From Haloplanus sp. CK5-1 (GTDB taxonomy: Archaea; Halobacteriota; Halobacteria; Halobacteriales; Haloferacaceae), in assembly GCF_037201915.1 (NCBI RefSeq), contig NZ_CP147505.1, positions 1,116,001-1,180,000 of the forward strand: a stretch of DNA of 64,000 bases, in the 5' to 3' direction. Made by a program: the position numbers and the translations under genes. The notes below the pieces were generated by a model, which was not told the DNA's origin, did no database searches, and saw nothing but the letters and a program-made list of their open reading frames with translations. Positions within the stretch are counted from its first letter, which is position 1; every line of letters begins with the position of its first letter. This document shows positions 49,675 through 57,553 of this stretch, in pieces.

Positions 49675-50115
49675 ATGCAACCGCTACAGTTCGCCGTCCC
49701 GATCGGCGCCCTCGATGCGCTCGAGCCGTACATCGCGCACGCGGTGCTGGCGCTGGTGGTGGTGAACATGCTCACCCGCATCCGTGCCCATTCCGTCCAC
49801 GAGCGACAGGTCGAGGACGGTGCCGAGGAACTGAGCCGGTACACGCCGCACTCGCTCTCGACCCTCGCGCTGGTCTTCGTCTCGTTCGTGTTCCTGATCG
49901 TCGAACCCCACGGTGGGATGGTCATGTCGGTCATCGCCGTCGGCCTCCTGCTGACGGACTTCTTCGAGTTCGAATCCCGGCAGGTCGAGGCCCGTAACGA
50001 CATGACGTTCGAGCGGCCCAAAGGCGCCGTCGCGGCGTCGCTGCTCGCCCTGCTGTACGCCGGCTACCAGAGCTTGTTCGTCTTCGTCGAACCGCTCTGG
50101 AACGCCATCATCTGA
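49675..50115 (+). CDS. Membrane protein of the bc-complex neighbourhood (DUF7313-like)
   Basis: A 146-residue protein with four hydrophobic helices (LEPYIAHAVLALVVVNML; LSTLALVFVSFVFLIVEP; GMVMSVIAVGLLLTDFFEF; GAVAASLLALLYAGYQSLFV) separated by acidic loops. Homologous short membrane proteins accompany cytochrome bc clusters in haloarchaea and are named DUF7313. The cluster on the opposite strand starts 130 bases further. TTCTAATGA at the end of the NAD kinase-like gene places its own start only 25 bases downstream. Confidence 0.75.
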   Translation: MQPLQFAVPIGALDALEPYIAHAVLALVVVNMLTRIRAHSVHERQVEDGAEELSRYTPHSLSTLALVFVSFVFLIVEPHGGMVMSVIAVGLLLTDFFEFESRQVEARNDMTFERPKGAVAASLLALLYAGYQSLFVFVEPLWNAII

Positions 50116-50248
50116 TCGGCGGCGCCCTCTCCGTCGTTTCCGGCCGACGCGTCACGCGGCACGGTGACGGCGTCCTGTTTCGGGGTCCGACGGACGACAC
50201 TCGCTTTCTCACTCGGTACCGCGTTCCCGAACGACCTCCGGCTGGTCG

Positions 50249-50530
50249 CTACGCGTTGCGTCGGTTCTCGATCGCGTCGCCAGCCTCGCGGATCGCCGGG
50301 AGGACGACCCAGAACGCCAGCGGACCGAGGATCGCGAACCAGAACAGCACGTCCATCAGCCCGATTGCGAGGAGGTTGAACAGGTCGGCGTTCGCCGGAC
50401 TCGGGGAAGCCGGACTGATGAGCTGTTTCGTGCTCTCGAACCCCGGCGTCCGGTACCACCCCGCGAGCACGATCCAGCCGAGCCCAGCACCGGTGAAGAT
50501 GCCGAGCCCCTTGATGAATTCGTCAGCCAT
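50249..50530 (-). CDS. Small bc-cluster membrane protein (DUF7314-like)
   Basis: A 93-residue protein, MADEFIKGLGIFTGAGLGWI at the start, with two transmembrane helices (FTGAGLGWIVLAGWY and LLAIGLMDVLFWFAILGPLA). It overlaps the end of the gene upstream by eight bases and is the last gene of the minus-strand cytochrome bc operon. Proteins like it are conserved with haloarchaeal bc complexes, suggesting a small supernumerary subunit. The ATG at 50530 was chosen; the frame to 50614 is a shadow of the overlapping gene. Confidence 0.75.
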   Translation of the reverse strand: MADEFIKGLGIFTGAGLGWIVLAGWYRTPGFESTKQLISPASPSPANADLFNLLAIGLMDVLFWFAILGPLAFWVVLPAIREAGDAIENRRNA

Positions 50531-50906
50531 TGTCGGATGATTCGTCGGCGTCCTCTTGAGGGTTTCCCATTCCGCGGGCTCGAAACCGGGTTCCCAACAC
50601 GTAGACGCCCGCACCGAAGGAGATGGCGACGAGACCGGCGACCGCGAGCGCGGCGCTCAGCACCGTCTCCGGCGGCGTGACGCCGAGCGTCCCGAGCACA
50701 CCGAGCACGGCACGGCGCAGGAGACTGAGTCGGATCGTCGCGGCGTCGAGCAACACGAAGCCGACGACGACCCCGAGGATAGCGATCAGCGTCGAAAAGA
50801 CGGTGACGGTCTTGTACACGCGCATCGGGACGACGACGTCCCGCCCGCGTCCTCGGTCTCGCCCGCCGTCACGGTCGTCCGCGTCGTCGTCGGAAGGGGA
50901 CGCCAT
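50523..50906 (-). CDS. bc-cluster membrane protein (DUF7315-like)
   Basis: A 127-residue protein with an acidic N-terminus (MASPSDDDADDRDGGRDRGR) and two long helices (VTVFSTLIAILGVVVGFVLL; VLSAALAVAGLVAISFGAGV), then a basic-acidic tail. It lies six bases after the second cytochrome b gene and overlaps the next gene, so it is cotranscribed. Probably a small subunit or assembly factor of the bc complex, from position only. Confidence 0.75.
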   Translation of the reverse strand: MASPSDDDADDRDGGRDRGRGRDVVVPMRVYKTVTVFSTLIAILGVVVGFVLLDAATIRLSLLRRAVLGVLGTLGVTPPETVLSAALAVAGLVAISFGAGVYVLGTRFRARGMGNPQEDADESSDNG

Positions 50907-50912
50907 CCGGCG

Positions 50913-51692
50913 TTACTTCGGCGGTCGAAGCCGGTAGTACCGACGGTTGAGGTCGTACATGTACCCTTCGCGCATCGTCTTCAGCACCGCGTAGGTGACC
51001 GTCGTCGCCACGATGGGCAGGAGGAACGTCAGATCGAAGAGCAGGTGGATGTTCATCGGCATCAGGTTCTTGACCGCGAGCAGGCTGATGGTGAACGCGA
51101 ACACGACGCCGCCGACGCCCACGGCCGACCAGAACGGCTGTTCGACCGGACGCCGGGCCGACCCCTTGTTCAGGAAGGGCACCATGGCGATGACGCCCAC
51201 GACGACGACGTTCGCGAGCACGCCGTAGGTCCGGTCGGCAGTGATCTTCTGCCCACCGATGATGGCGAGTTCCGGGTTCAGCGGGCCGAGTTTCAGCAGG
51301 CCGAACGACCAGTAGAGATACCAGTCGGGCAGGATGATCGCCGGCGTGGAACTCGGGTTGGCGGGCGAACCGATGTGTGGCGGCATCGTCGCCGACAGGA
51401 GGAAGATCATCCCCGTGAAGAAGGCGGCGATGGAGAGGTTGCGGACCGTCTCGTGGGGCCAGGTTGGGAAGGCGAGTACGTCGCGTTCGACGTAGTCGGA
51501 CTCCGTTCGGAGGTCCTGGTCCTCGCGGCGGGCGCGCTCGAAGTACTCGTAGGTGAGTCGCGAGAGCCCCGTGGTTCGTTCCTTGCGCTCTCGCCAACTC
51601 GGCGTCTCGTCGTCCGGCGCGACGATGCCGGGTCCGCCGCTTCCGTCGGTGCGAGCCTCGGTGCCGTCGGTGTCGGTATCGGTATCGCTCAT
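50913..51692 (-). CDS. petD: Cytochrome b C-terminal subunit (subunit IV type)
   Basis: A 259-residue membrane protein corresponding to the C-terminal part of cytochrome b. An acidic extension of about 80 residues is followed by VRNLSIAAFFTGMIFLLSAT, then the quinol-site motif in LPDWYLYWSFGLLKLG, the PDWY version common in b6f and menaquinol-type complexes, then three helices. Together with the preceding gene it makes the split cytochrome b of the bc complex that carries electrons from menaquinol to halocyanin. The ATG at 51692 is right after the stop of that gene. Confidence 0.9.
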   Translation of the reverse strand: MSDTDTDTDGTEARTDGSGGPGIVAPDDETPSWRERKERTTGLSRLTYEYFERARREDQDLRTESDYVERDVLAFPTWPHETVRNLSIAAFFTGMIFLLSATMPPHIGSPANPSSTPAIILPDWYLYWSFGLLKLGPLNPELAIIGGQKITADRTYGVLANVVVVGVIAMVPFLNKGSARRPVEQPFWSAVGVGGVVFAFTISLLAVKNLMPMNIHLLFDLTFLLPIVATTVTYAVLKTMREGYMYDLNRRYYRLRPPK

Positions 51693-51694
51693 TG

Positions 51695-52489
51695 TTAGTG
51701 GGGTTCCGCGATGCCCTGCACCCAGACGATGCCGATGTGAATCGCGATCAGCGCCGTCACGACGAACGGGAGCAGGAACACGTGTATGATGTACATCCGC
51801 TGGAGCGTCGCCTGATTGAGAGTGAAGCCGCCGAACAGGAGTTGGGCGACCCACTCACCCGCCAGCGGTATCGACAGCGACATCTCGACGCCGATCTGTC
51901 CGGCCCAGAACGCCAACTGGTCCCACGGGAGCAGGTAGCCCGTGTACCCGAAGACCATCGTCAGGCTGATCAGGACGATGCCCAGCAGCCAGTTCAGTTC
52001 GCGCGGTTCCTTGTACGCGCCGGTGAAGTAGACGCGGAGCATGTGGAGGAACACGGCCGCGACCATCACCTGTGCGGACCACCGGTGAATCGACCGCAGC
52101 ATGAATCCGAACTGGAGGTCCGTCATGATGAACGTGATCGAGTTGTACGCCGTGCTCGGGTCGCCGGTCTGTGCCGGCGCGTAGTAAAAGCCCAGTAGTG
52201 CCCCGCTGACCGCCGCGACGACGTACGCCAGCGTCGAGAACGACCCCAGCGCGTACAGCGGGTACCAGTACCAGAACTTGTTGTCGAGGTCGTACTGTTC
52301 CGTGTGGCTCTTGGGCATCTGGAGGTTGACCTTGTAGTACAGGTTCTCGAGCAACTCCAGGTAGTCGACGATCCGGAGCCGCTTGTCCATCCAGATGAGC
52401 GCCACCAAGAAGGTGGACTCGACGGGAGTCAGATCCTTCCGCTTCATCCACCCTTCGTGGTCCATGTCGTCTTTCTCTTTGAGGCTCAT
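51695..52489 (-). CDS. petB: Cytochrome b N-terminal subunit (b6 type)
   Basis: A 264-residue integral membrane protein with four helices and two pairs of heme ligands, seen as SIHRWSAQVMVAAVFLHMLR (His spaced by 13) and IIHVFLLPFVVTALIAIHIG (His spaced by 15). GYLLPWDQLAFW and LPFGGF-like LLFGGFTLNQATLQR match the b6-type core. A cytoplasmic N-terminal segment of about 75 residues (MSLKEKDDMDHEGWMKRKDL) is a haloarchaeal feature. It forms the di-heme core of the complex, with petD three bases downstream. Confidence 0.92.
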   Translation of the reverse strand: MSLKEKDDMDHEGWMKRKDLTPVESTFLVALIWMDKRLRIVDYLELLENLYYKVNLQMPKSHTEQYDLDNKFWYWYPLYALGSFSTLAYVVAAVSGALLGFYYAPAQTGDPSTAYNSITFIMTDLQFGFMLRSIHRWSAQVMVAAVFLHMLRVYFTGAYKEPRELNWLLGIVLISLTMVFGYTGYLLPWDQLAFWAGQIGVEMSLSIPLAGEWVAQLLFGGFTLNQATLQRMYIIHVFLLPFVVTALIAIHIGIVWVQGIAEPH

Positions 52490-52492
52490 TGG

Positions 52493-52879
52493 TTATCGCT
52501 TGTAGTAGGGGTACACTGCGCGTTTCACCGTGTCCCACGCGCCGTCCCCGATGGTTTCCCCGTCGACGTCGTCCTCGCGGATGTAGAGGTCCTCCCACTT
52601 CCGGCGTCGCTTCTTGACGATGACGACGTCGGGGAGGAACTCCTTGCGGTACAGCGCGAGGATGAACGCGAGGTCGACGAAGATCACGGCCAAGATAGCG
52701 CCCAAGAACATGTTGCCCGTCTCGCTGAGGCCCCATCCGCTCACGAGGCCGTAGGCGAACATGAACACGAACACCACCTCGATGACGGTTAGGAGGACGA
52801 TCGCGATGGCCGCTGCGGTGCTCTCGCGGGCCGGTTCGTAGCGGTGAATATCGCCGTAGGTGCTCCCACTCGATGACAT
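52493..52879 (-). CDS. bc-cluster membrane protein (DUF7318-like)
   Basis: A 128-residue protein with two helices (STAAAIAIVLLTVIEVVFVF; NMFLGAILAVIFVDLAFILA) and a basic, Trp-bearing C-terminal part (KKRRRKWEDLYIREDDVDGE). Such proteins are conserved immediately before cytochrome b in haloarchaeal bc clusters and are thought to be complex subunits. It sits two bases from the halocyanin gene stop and three from petB. The ATG at 52879 gives MSSSGSTYGDIHRYE. Confidence 0.78.
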   Translation of the reverse strand: MSSSGSTYGDIHRYEPARESTAAAIAIVLLTVIEVVFVFMFAYGLVSGWGLSETGNMFLGAILAVIFVDLAFILALYRKEFLPDVVIVKKRRRKWEDLYIREDDVDGETIGDGAWDTVKRAVYPYYKR

Positions 52880-52881
52880 GA

Positions 52882-53517
52882 TCACTCACCTCGTCCGGTT
52901 CCGGTGTGCGGTGACTCGCCGTATTTCAGGACGTAGAAACTGAACACGAGCGAGACGATGATACCGAGGATGGTCGCCGCGCCGACCCAGTGGGCCTGGA
53001 TCGGCACACCGAGGCTGTGGAGGTCAACTTCGCCGCCGCCCTCGCCGCCGCCCCCCCCGCCTCCGCCGCCGGAGTCGGGCATGTCGCCGACGACGACGAC
53101 GCCTTTCATCCCCAAGCCGCGGTGGGGCTGACAGAAGTACTTGGCGACGGTCGCCTCCTCGAAGGTGTGCTCGAACGTGAACCCGGCTTCGGCGGTGGTC
53201 TCGCTCTCGAAGTCGCCACCCTCCTCGGCGACGACGTTGTGCTGGCCACCCTCGCCGTTCCACTCCCAGACGACGGTCGTCCCCGGATCGACCTGGACGG
53301 CCGCGGGGTCGAACCCGAAGTTCCCGCCGTTGGCTTGGGACCCGACGGTGACTGTCACCTCGTCCTGTCCGGTCGCGTCGGCGACCTCACTGTAGTTGCC
53401 CACGTCGCTCATCCAGCCGTCGAACGACGCCTGCGCTGCGGCTGGCGTCGCCGTCGCGGCGGCCGTTCCGGCGGCGGCGGATCCACCGGCCACTCTCAGG
53501 AAGTCCCGCCTCTTCAT
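52882..53517 (-). CDS. Tat-exported halocyanin with C-terminal anchor
   Basis: A 211-residue blue copper protein. MKRRDFLRVAGGSAAAGTAA is a Tat signal. The cupredoxin domain has ligands His93 (EGGQHNVVAEEG), Cys129 and His132 (KYFCQPHRGLG) and Met137, the type 1 copper set. A Gly-rich linker, including a run of eight G on the coding strand at 53051-53058, leads to a transmembrane helix (WVGAATILGIIVSLVFSFYV), so it should be tethered on the outer face. Within the bc operon it probably takes electrons from the complex. No Rieske protein is encoded in this cluster. Confidence 0.92.
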   Translation of the reverse strand: MKRRDFLRVAGGSAAAGTAAATATPAAAQASFDGWMSDVGNYSEVADATGQDEVTVTVGSQANGGNFGFDPAAVQVDPGTTVVWEWNGEGGQHNVVAEEGGDFESETTAEAGFTFEHTFEEATVAKYFCQPHRGLGMKGVVVVGDMPDSGGGGGGGGGEGGGEVDLHSLGVPIQAHWVGAATILGIIVSLVFSFYVLKYGESPHTGTGRGE

Positions 53518-53571
53518 ACGGTCGAACGTCAGGATGGAACGCGCTTAAACCCACCGACTCAACCGTGGAAA

Positions 53572-54438
53572 TCAGTCGTGATCGGACGACGTGCGGTCCG
53601 TGGGGGCCGTCTCCGCCGACCCCTCCTCCAGTGGAGGTAGAAAGTCCGGACGGTCGTCCTCGTCGACGCCGACCGCCCGCAGTCGGTCGCGGAACTCCTC
53701 GGCGCGGAACCGATCCGAGAGGCGTGCGTTCGCGACGACGGCGAACAGGAAGACGCCGATGCCGACGAACACCAGGCTCACCACCGGCGGCACGAGGTTG
53801 ACGACGCCACGCGGCGTCGGGACGGCGTCGGTGAACAGCCACGCCGCGAGCAGTCCGAGCCCGGTCAGGATCTGTGCGAACGCGACGAACTGGAGCAGGT
53901 TGTTGCCCAACTGTCCGGTCCCCTCGGGAACGTCGTCCGGGTCGGGGAGCGACACGTCGTCGGGGGCCTCGGGCACGTCGTAGGAGTCCATCGAACACAG
54001 CGCGACCGTCGGCTTCACGTCCCGCAACACCGTCCCCCGTCCCTCGACGCTTCCGTCCGGGGCGACGATGGCGTACCCCTCGTCGGAGTAGGCGACCAGT
54101 CGCTCCTCGCCCTCGGTCTCGAAGCGTTCGACGACGGCGAACACCTCCCGGGTCGCGATGCGACCCTTGAGGTCCTGATCGACGCGGTCCAGCAGTTCCG
54201 GGCCGACGACCCACGTCTCGGGGTCGAACGCCGCCTCCCACTCGTCGACGCTCATCTCGGCCATGTCGTCCGGACCGAAGTCGTCGAAGTCGTACTTCTC
54301 CTCGACCTCTCGGCGGAGGGTCTCCACGTCGTCCGAGGCCACCTTCCCGCCTTCGCCGGCGCTGTCGCTCTCCCCCTCGGCACTCGACCGCGGGGCGTCG
54401 TCGGTCTCGTCGGTCGACGACGGTGACGAATCGGCCAT
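53572..54438 (-). CDS. bc-cluster protein with C-terminal helices (DUF7319-like)
   Basis: A 288-residue protein, first gene of the minus-strand cluster. The N-terminal 170 residues are acidic and soluble (VATDDVETLRREVEEKYDFD-type helix followed by VSVDEWEAAFDPETWVVGPE-type sequence and a beta-rich domain). Two helices follow (LLQFVAFAQILTGLGLLAAW; PPVVSLVFVGIGVFLFAVVA). It is conserved near haloarchaeal bc complexes and is likely a peripheral or assembly factor. The ATG at 54438 gives MADSSPSSTDETDD. It ends 54 bases before the halocyanin gene. Confidence 0.72.
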   Translation of the reverse strand: MADSSPSSTDETDDAPRSSAEGESDSAGEGGKVASDDVETLRREVEEKYDFDDFGPDDMAEMSVDEWEAAFDPETWVVGPELLDRVDQDLKGRIATREVFAVVERFETEGEERLVAYSDEGYAIVAPDGSVEGRGTVLRDVKPTVALCSMDSYDVPEAPDDVSLPDPDDVPEGTGQLGNNLLQFVAFAQILTGLGLLAAWLFTDAVPTPRGVVNLVPPVVSLVFVGIGVFLFAVVANARLSDRFRAEEFRDRLRAVGVDEDDRPDFLPPLEEGSAETAPTDRTSSDHD

Positions 54439-54527
54439 CGGCCGGGGTTGGGCCCACAGTGGCATACGCTTTCCGACCTCACCCCAGAGTCGGGTCCGTT
54501 TTAACCTCGCCGTCCCAACGTCAGGCG

Positions 54528-55004
54528 ATGGTAAGTGAGGCGACGACGGCGACCCTCGCCGGACTCTCCGTGACCGCGAGTTTCCCCTTCTACCTCTACG
54601 GCGCGTGGATCGTCATCGACACCGAGACGGTGACGTGGGAGGTCCTGCTCCGACACCTGAAGTACATCGTCGTCGGCCTCGCCCTGACGACGGTTCCCGT
54701 CGCCGGGTGGATGGTCCCCCGACTCCCCGATCAGTTCGGCGGCCTCGCCGTCCTGCACGCGGTGCTCGGACTGCAGGCGTACGCGATGCTCGCGTTCGCG
54801 CTCACCGGCATCGTCCGCATCTTCCAAGCCAAGTACGAGGCCAACCTCTACCGCGACCCGGACCGCGACGTCGACCTGAACGACCTCCACGAGAACATGG
54901 GCGCGTGGCGGGGACGGCTCCGGATCGGCGTCTTCGGCTACGTCGTCTTCTGGCTCGGTGCCTACCTCATCGGTGTCGCTCGGTACGTCCAGTTACACCT
55001 CTGA
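54528..55004 (+). CDS. Membrane protein of the bc-complex neighbourhood (DUF7321-like)
   Basis: A 158-residue protein with four helices (LAGLSVTASFPFYLYGAWIV; LLRHLKYIVVGLALTTVPVA; LAVLHAVLGLQAYAMLAFAL; RIGVFGYVVFWLGAYLIGVA). Conserved His and Arg residues lie at the helix ends (RHLKYI; LHAVLGLQAYAM). Homologues stand divergently next to the bc operon in haloarchaea. Promoters of both strands should lie in the 89 bases before 54528, where CGTTTTAACC is TATA-like. Confidence 0.75.
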   Translation: MVSEATTATLAGLSVTASFPFYLYGAWIVIDTETVTWEVLLRHLKYIVVGLALTTVPVAGWMVPRLPDQFGGLAVLHAVLGLQAYAMLAFALTGIVRIFQAKYEANLYRDPDRDVDLNDLHENMGAWRGRLRIGVFGYVVFWLGAYLIGVARYVQLHL

Positions 55005-55025
55005 CCGGACCGATCGCTCCCGACG

Positions 55026-55712
55026 CTACCCCCACGCCTCGCCGCTCGCGAGGTCAACCTCGGCGTCGAGTTTCGACGACGGACAGACGTCTCCGAGGAC
55101 GCAGTCCCCACAGTCCGGGTTGCGGGCGTCGCAGGTCGCTCGGCCGTGGCTGATGAGCAGGTGTGTGAGTTGTTGCCAGTCAGACTCCGGAACGACCTCC
55201 ATCAGGTCCGTCTCGATGGCTTCGGGGCGCTCCTCGGTCGTGATCCCGAGTCGGCGGGCGAGTCGCTGGACGTGCGTGTCGACGACGATGCCCTCGACCA
55301 CGTCGTGGCCGTGTTGGAGGACGACGTTCGCCGTCTTGCGGCCGACCCCCTTGAGGTCGGTGAGGTCCGCCATCGTGTCGGGCACCTCGCCGTCGTGGTC
55401 CTCGATCAGCGCCTCGCCGATCGACTTCAGATACCCCGCCTTGTTGTTGTGGAACGTGATCCCGTAGATGTCCTCGGCCAACTCGGACTCGTCGGCCGCA
55501 GCGTAGTCGGCCGCCGAGGTGTATCTCTCGAACAGATCGGCGGTGACCTCGTTGACCCGTTCGTCGGTGCACTGCGCCGAGAGGACGACTGCGACGAGCA
55601 GTTCCAGCCGCGTCGCGTAGTTCAGCGAGATGGTCGCGTCGGGGTACTCCTCGTAGAGTCGTTCCAGCACTTCCTCGACCTGCCGCTCCCGTGGTTCCAG
55701 TGGCGTGCCCAT
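55026..55712 (-). CDS. nth: Endonuclease III
   Basis: A 228-residue bifunctional DNA glycosylase/AP lyase for oxidised pyrimidines. LVAVVLSAQCTDERVNEV, the helix-hairpin-helix DLKGVGRKTANVVLQHG with catalytic Lys, and VVDTHVQRLARRLG with catalytic Asp are intact. The four-cysteine iron-sulfur cluster is present in CDARNPDCGDCVLGDVC. The ATG at 55712 starts MGTPLEPRERQ; a long open frame upstream on this strand is the antisense of the lipoprotein gene. It acts in base excision repair. Confidence 0.95.
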   Translation of the reverse strand: MGTPLEPRERQVEEVLERLYEEYPDATISLNYATRLELLVAVVLSAQCTDERVNEVTADLFERYTSAADYAAADESELAEDIYGITFHNNKAGYLKSIGEALIEDHDGEVPDTMADLTDLKGVGRKTANVVLQHGHDVVEGIVVDTHVQRLARRLGITTEERPEAIETDLMEVVPESDWQQLTHLLISHGRATCDARNPDCGDCVLGDVCPSSKLDAEVDLASGEAWG

Positions 55713-55763
55713 ACGCCGGGGTCGGGTCGCCCCCCGTTGAGTCTGTCGGACACGGGGCCGTAC

Positions 55764-55771
55764 ATTATTTA
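55764..55771 (+). promoter_or_regulatory. TATA-like box of the lipoprotein gene
   Basis: ATTATTTA is centred 28 bases before the ATG at 55796 and just beyond the divergent nth start, giving a leaderless transcript. Confidence 0.55.
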
Positions 55772-55795
55772 CCCGCCGGTTCCGTTGACTCGGAC

Positions 55796-57025
55796 ATGGA
55801 GCTGTCACGCCGGGCACTGCTCGGCACCGGCGCGGGCGTCGCCCTCGGTGGCTGTCTCTCGACCGGGCGGTCGAACGTCGACTACCCCGGGACGGAAACG
55901 TCACCGACCGGGACCGCCCGAGCGCCGGACGGGGAACCCCTCGCCGACGATGTGGAGCCGTCGGCCACCGACGACGAGGTCGAACAGGCCGAGCCGTCGG
56001 TCCCCAACCGCCGACTCGCGGCCGAAGTGGAGCGCGTCTACGGGGAGATCGAGTGGTTCGGGACGGAGTACGACGCCGCCATCGACACCTACCAGCGCGT
56101 CCTCGGCAACGCGATGGCGACCGTCCAGCGGGTCCGCGACGGCTCGGAGTTCGACGCCAACAGCCTCGGACTGGTCCGCACGTCCACCGACCGCGCGGTC
56201 GAGACGGCCGACGCGGAACTCGGCGGTCACTTCGGTATTCCCGGCCAGATGCGCGACCAGATCGACGGCCACGTCTCGACGATCGAGCGGTTCGGCCGTC
56301 GGGGTGACCTCGACCGCGTCGACGAGGAACTCGACCGCCTCTACGAGTACCTCCGGGGGATCCGAAGCGGCCTGTTCGTTCGGCGGGTGCTCTCCGACCG
56401 CCAGATCGACTCCACGCTCTACCGCTCTCTCCACGACGACACCGCCGACGCGGACGACGACGAGGACGACGAAGACGACGACGAGGCCCCACCCGGACTG
56501 TTCGAGGTCCGTCACTCCTCGGGGTACGCCGGCTACGCGTACGCCGGGCCGCGGTACATCGACCGCGAACCGTTCGGCGCGGACCCCGACGCCGACACGA
56601 ACGAGGGGCGAGAACTGCTCGCCACCCAGCGGACGGCGTTCGAGGCGGTCGACGAGGCGACCCGGCGCACCGGGTTCGCCTACGCCGTGAGCTACGCCGT
56701 TCCCGACGCTTCGTCCCAGCCGACCGACCTCGAACCTCTGGACTACGAGCACACCTCGGTGTTCGTCCAGCGGTACGCCGACGTGTCGGCCGCCGGCGAG
56801 GCGGTCGACACGCTCCTCGACACGTCCGTCAGCCGGGAGGGGGCGTACTCTTTCGGCCGCGACCGCTGGCACCGAATCTACTACGCCGCCGACGGCGACG
56901 TGACCTACGCGTTCCTGATTCAGGCCGGCCGGTTCGTCCTCGTCGCCGCCCCCTCTGAGGTCGCCTGGGAAGAGCGCGTCGACTGGACCGAGCCGCTTGA
57001 CCGCCTGTGGCTCTGGCAACCCTGA
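55796..57025 (+). CDS. Tat lipoprotein of unknown function
   Basis: A 409-residue protein with a Tat lipoprotein leader, MELSRRALLGTGAGVALGGC, in which LGGC is the lipobox, so it should be anchored outside the cell by its first Cys. A helical domain follows (residues 80-190, RLAAEVERVYGEIEWFGTEY and DQIDGHVSTIERFGRRGDL), then a run of about 15 Asp/Glu (DADDDEDDEDDDE) and a C-terminal alpha/beta domain (FEVRHSSGYAGYAYAGPRYI; RTGFAYAVSYAVPDASSQPT). No family was recognised. The next membrane protein gene starts two bases after the stop. Confidence 0.8.
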   Translation: MELSRRALLGTGAGVALGGCLSTGRSNVDYPGTETSPTGTARAPDGEPLADDVEPSATDDEVEQAEPSVPNRRLAAEVERVYGEIEWFGTEYDAAIDTYQRVLGNAMATVQRVRDGSEFDANSLGLVRTSTDRAVETADAELGGHFGIPGQMRDQIDGHVSTIERFGRRGDLDRVDEELDRLYEYLRGIRSGLFVRRVLSDRQIDSTLYRSLHDDTADADDDEDDEDDDEAPPGLFEVRHSSGYAGYAYAGPRYIDREPFGADPDADTNEGRELLATQRTAFEAVDEATRRTGFAYAVSYAVPDASSQPTDLEPLDYEHTSVFVQRYADVSAAGEAVDTLLDTSVSREGAYSFGRDRWHRIYYAADGDVTYAFLIQAGRFVLVAAPSEVAWEERVDWTEPLDRLWLWQP

Positions 57026-57026
57026 C

Positions 57027-57515
57027 GTGTCGACGAGTACGCTCCCGTCGGCACGCCGGCAGATCGGCCTGATCGTCGCGACGTTCGCGATGGTCGGCGT
57101 CGCCCTCGGAGCCGTCGGATTCGTCACCGTCGACTGGGCACGGACGCAGTTCGTCACCGCCGCCACGGGGTCGAATCCCGCGACTTTCGGCCCCGTCTTC
57201 GTCGCGCTCTCGACGTTCCAGACCACGGTGACGCTGTTTTTCGCCGCTCCCGTCCTCGCCGCGGCGCTCGGTCTGCTCTCCGGGTCGCGCTTCGCCGTCC
57301 CGACGGTGGCTGCGGGCGTCGCCGCCGCCGGGGCGCTGATCGGCTTCTTCGTCATGACGGGGGTCGGACTCGTCGGCCTCTCCCTTCCCTCGGGGGCCGG
57401 CACGGGGCAGACGTACGCCCTCGGCGGGGCGGTCGGGCCACTCCTGCTCTCGGGGGTCGCCACCGCCGTGACCGGCGGGGTCGCCGGCGCGTTGGGGTCG
57501 CTGTTCGTCCGCTAA
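57027..57515 (+). CDS. Four-helix membrane protein
   Basis: A 162-residue hydrophobic protein (VSTSTLPSARRQIGLIVATF at the start) with four predicted helices and small-residue-rich loops (TVAAGVAAAGALIGFFVMTG; LLLSGVATAVTGGVAGALGS). The GTG at 57027 follows the lipoprotein stop by one base, indicating cotranscription and a likely functional link to that secreted protein. Family unknown. Confidence 0.65.
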   Translation: MSTSTLPSARRQIGLIVATFAMVGVALGAVGFVTVDWARTQFVTAATGSNPATFGPVFVALSTFQTTVTLFFAAPVLAAALGLLSGSRFAVPTVAAGVAAAGALIGFFVMTGVGLVGLSLPSGAGTGQTYALGGAVGPLLLSGVATAVTGGVAGALGSLFVR

Positions 57516-57553
57516 CCGGCACACATAACTGTCCGCTCCGCGGGGGGTTCGAT

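Noticed and set aside
47350-49680. 776-codon minus-strand frame
   Set aside because: Antisense of the M28 peptidase and NAD kinase-like genes, both with clear motifs. The frame itself has no recognisable domain.
53051-53058. Run of eight identical bases in the halocyanin gene as a phase-variation switch
   Set aside because: It falls in a Gly-rich linker where G-run codons are expected, and haloarchaea have no established slipped-strand switching of this kind. Noted in the gene entry only.
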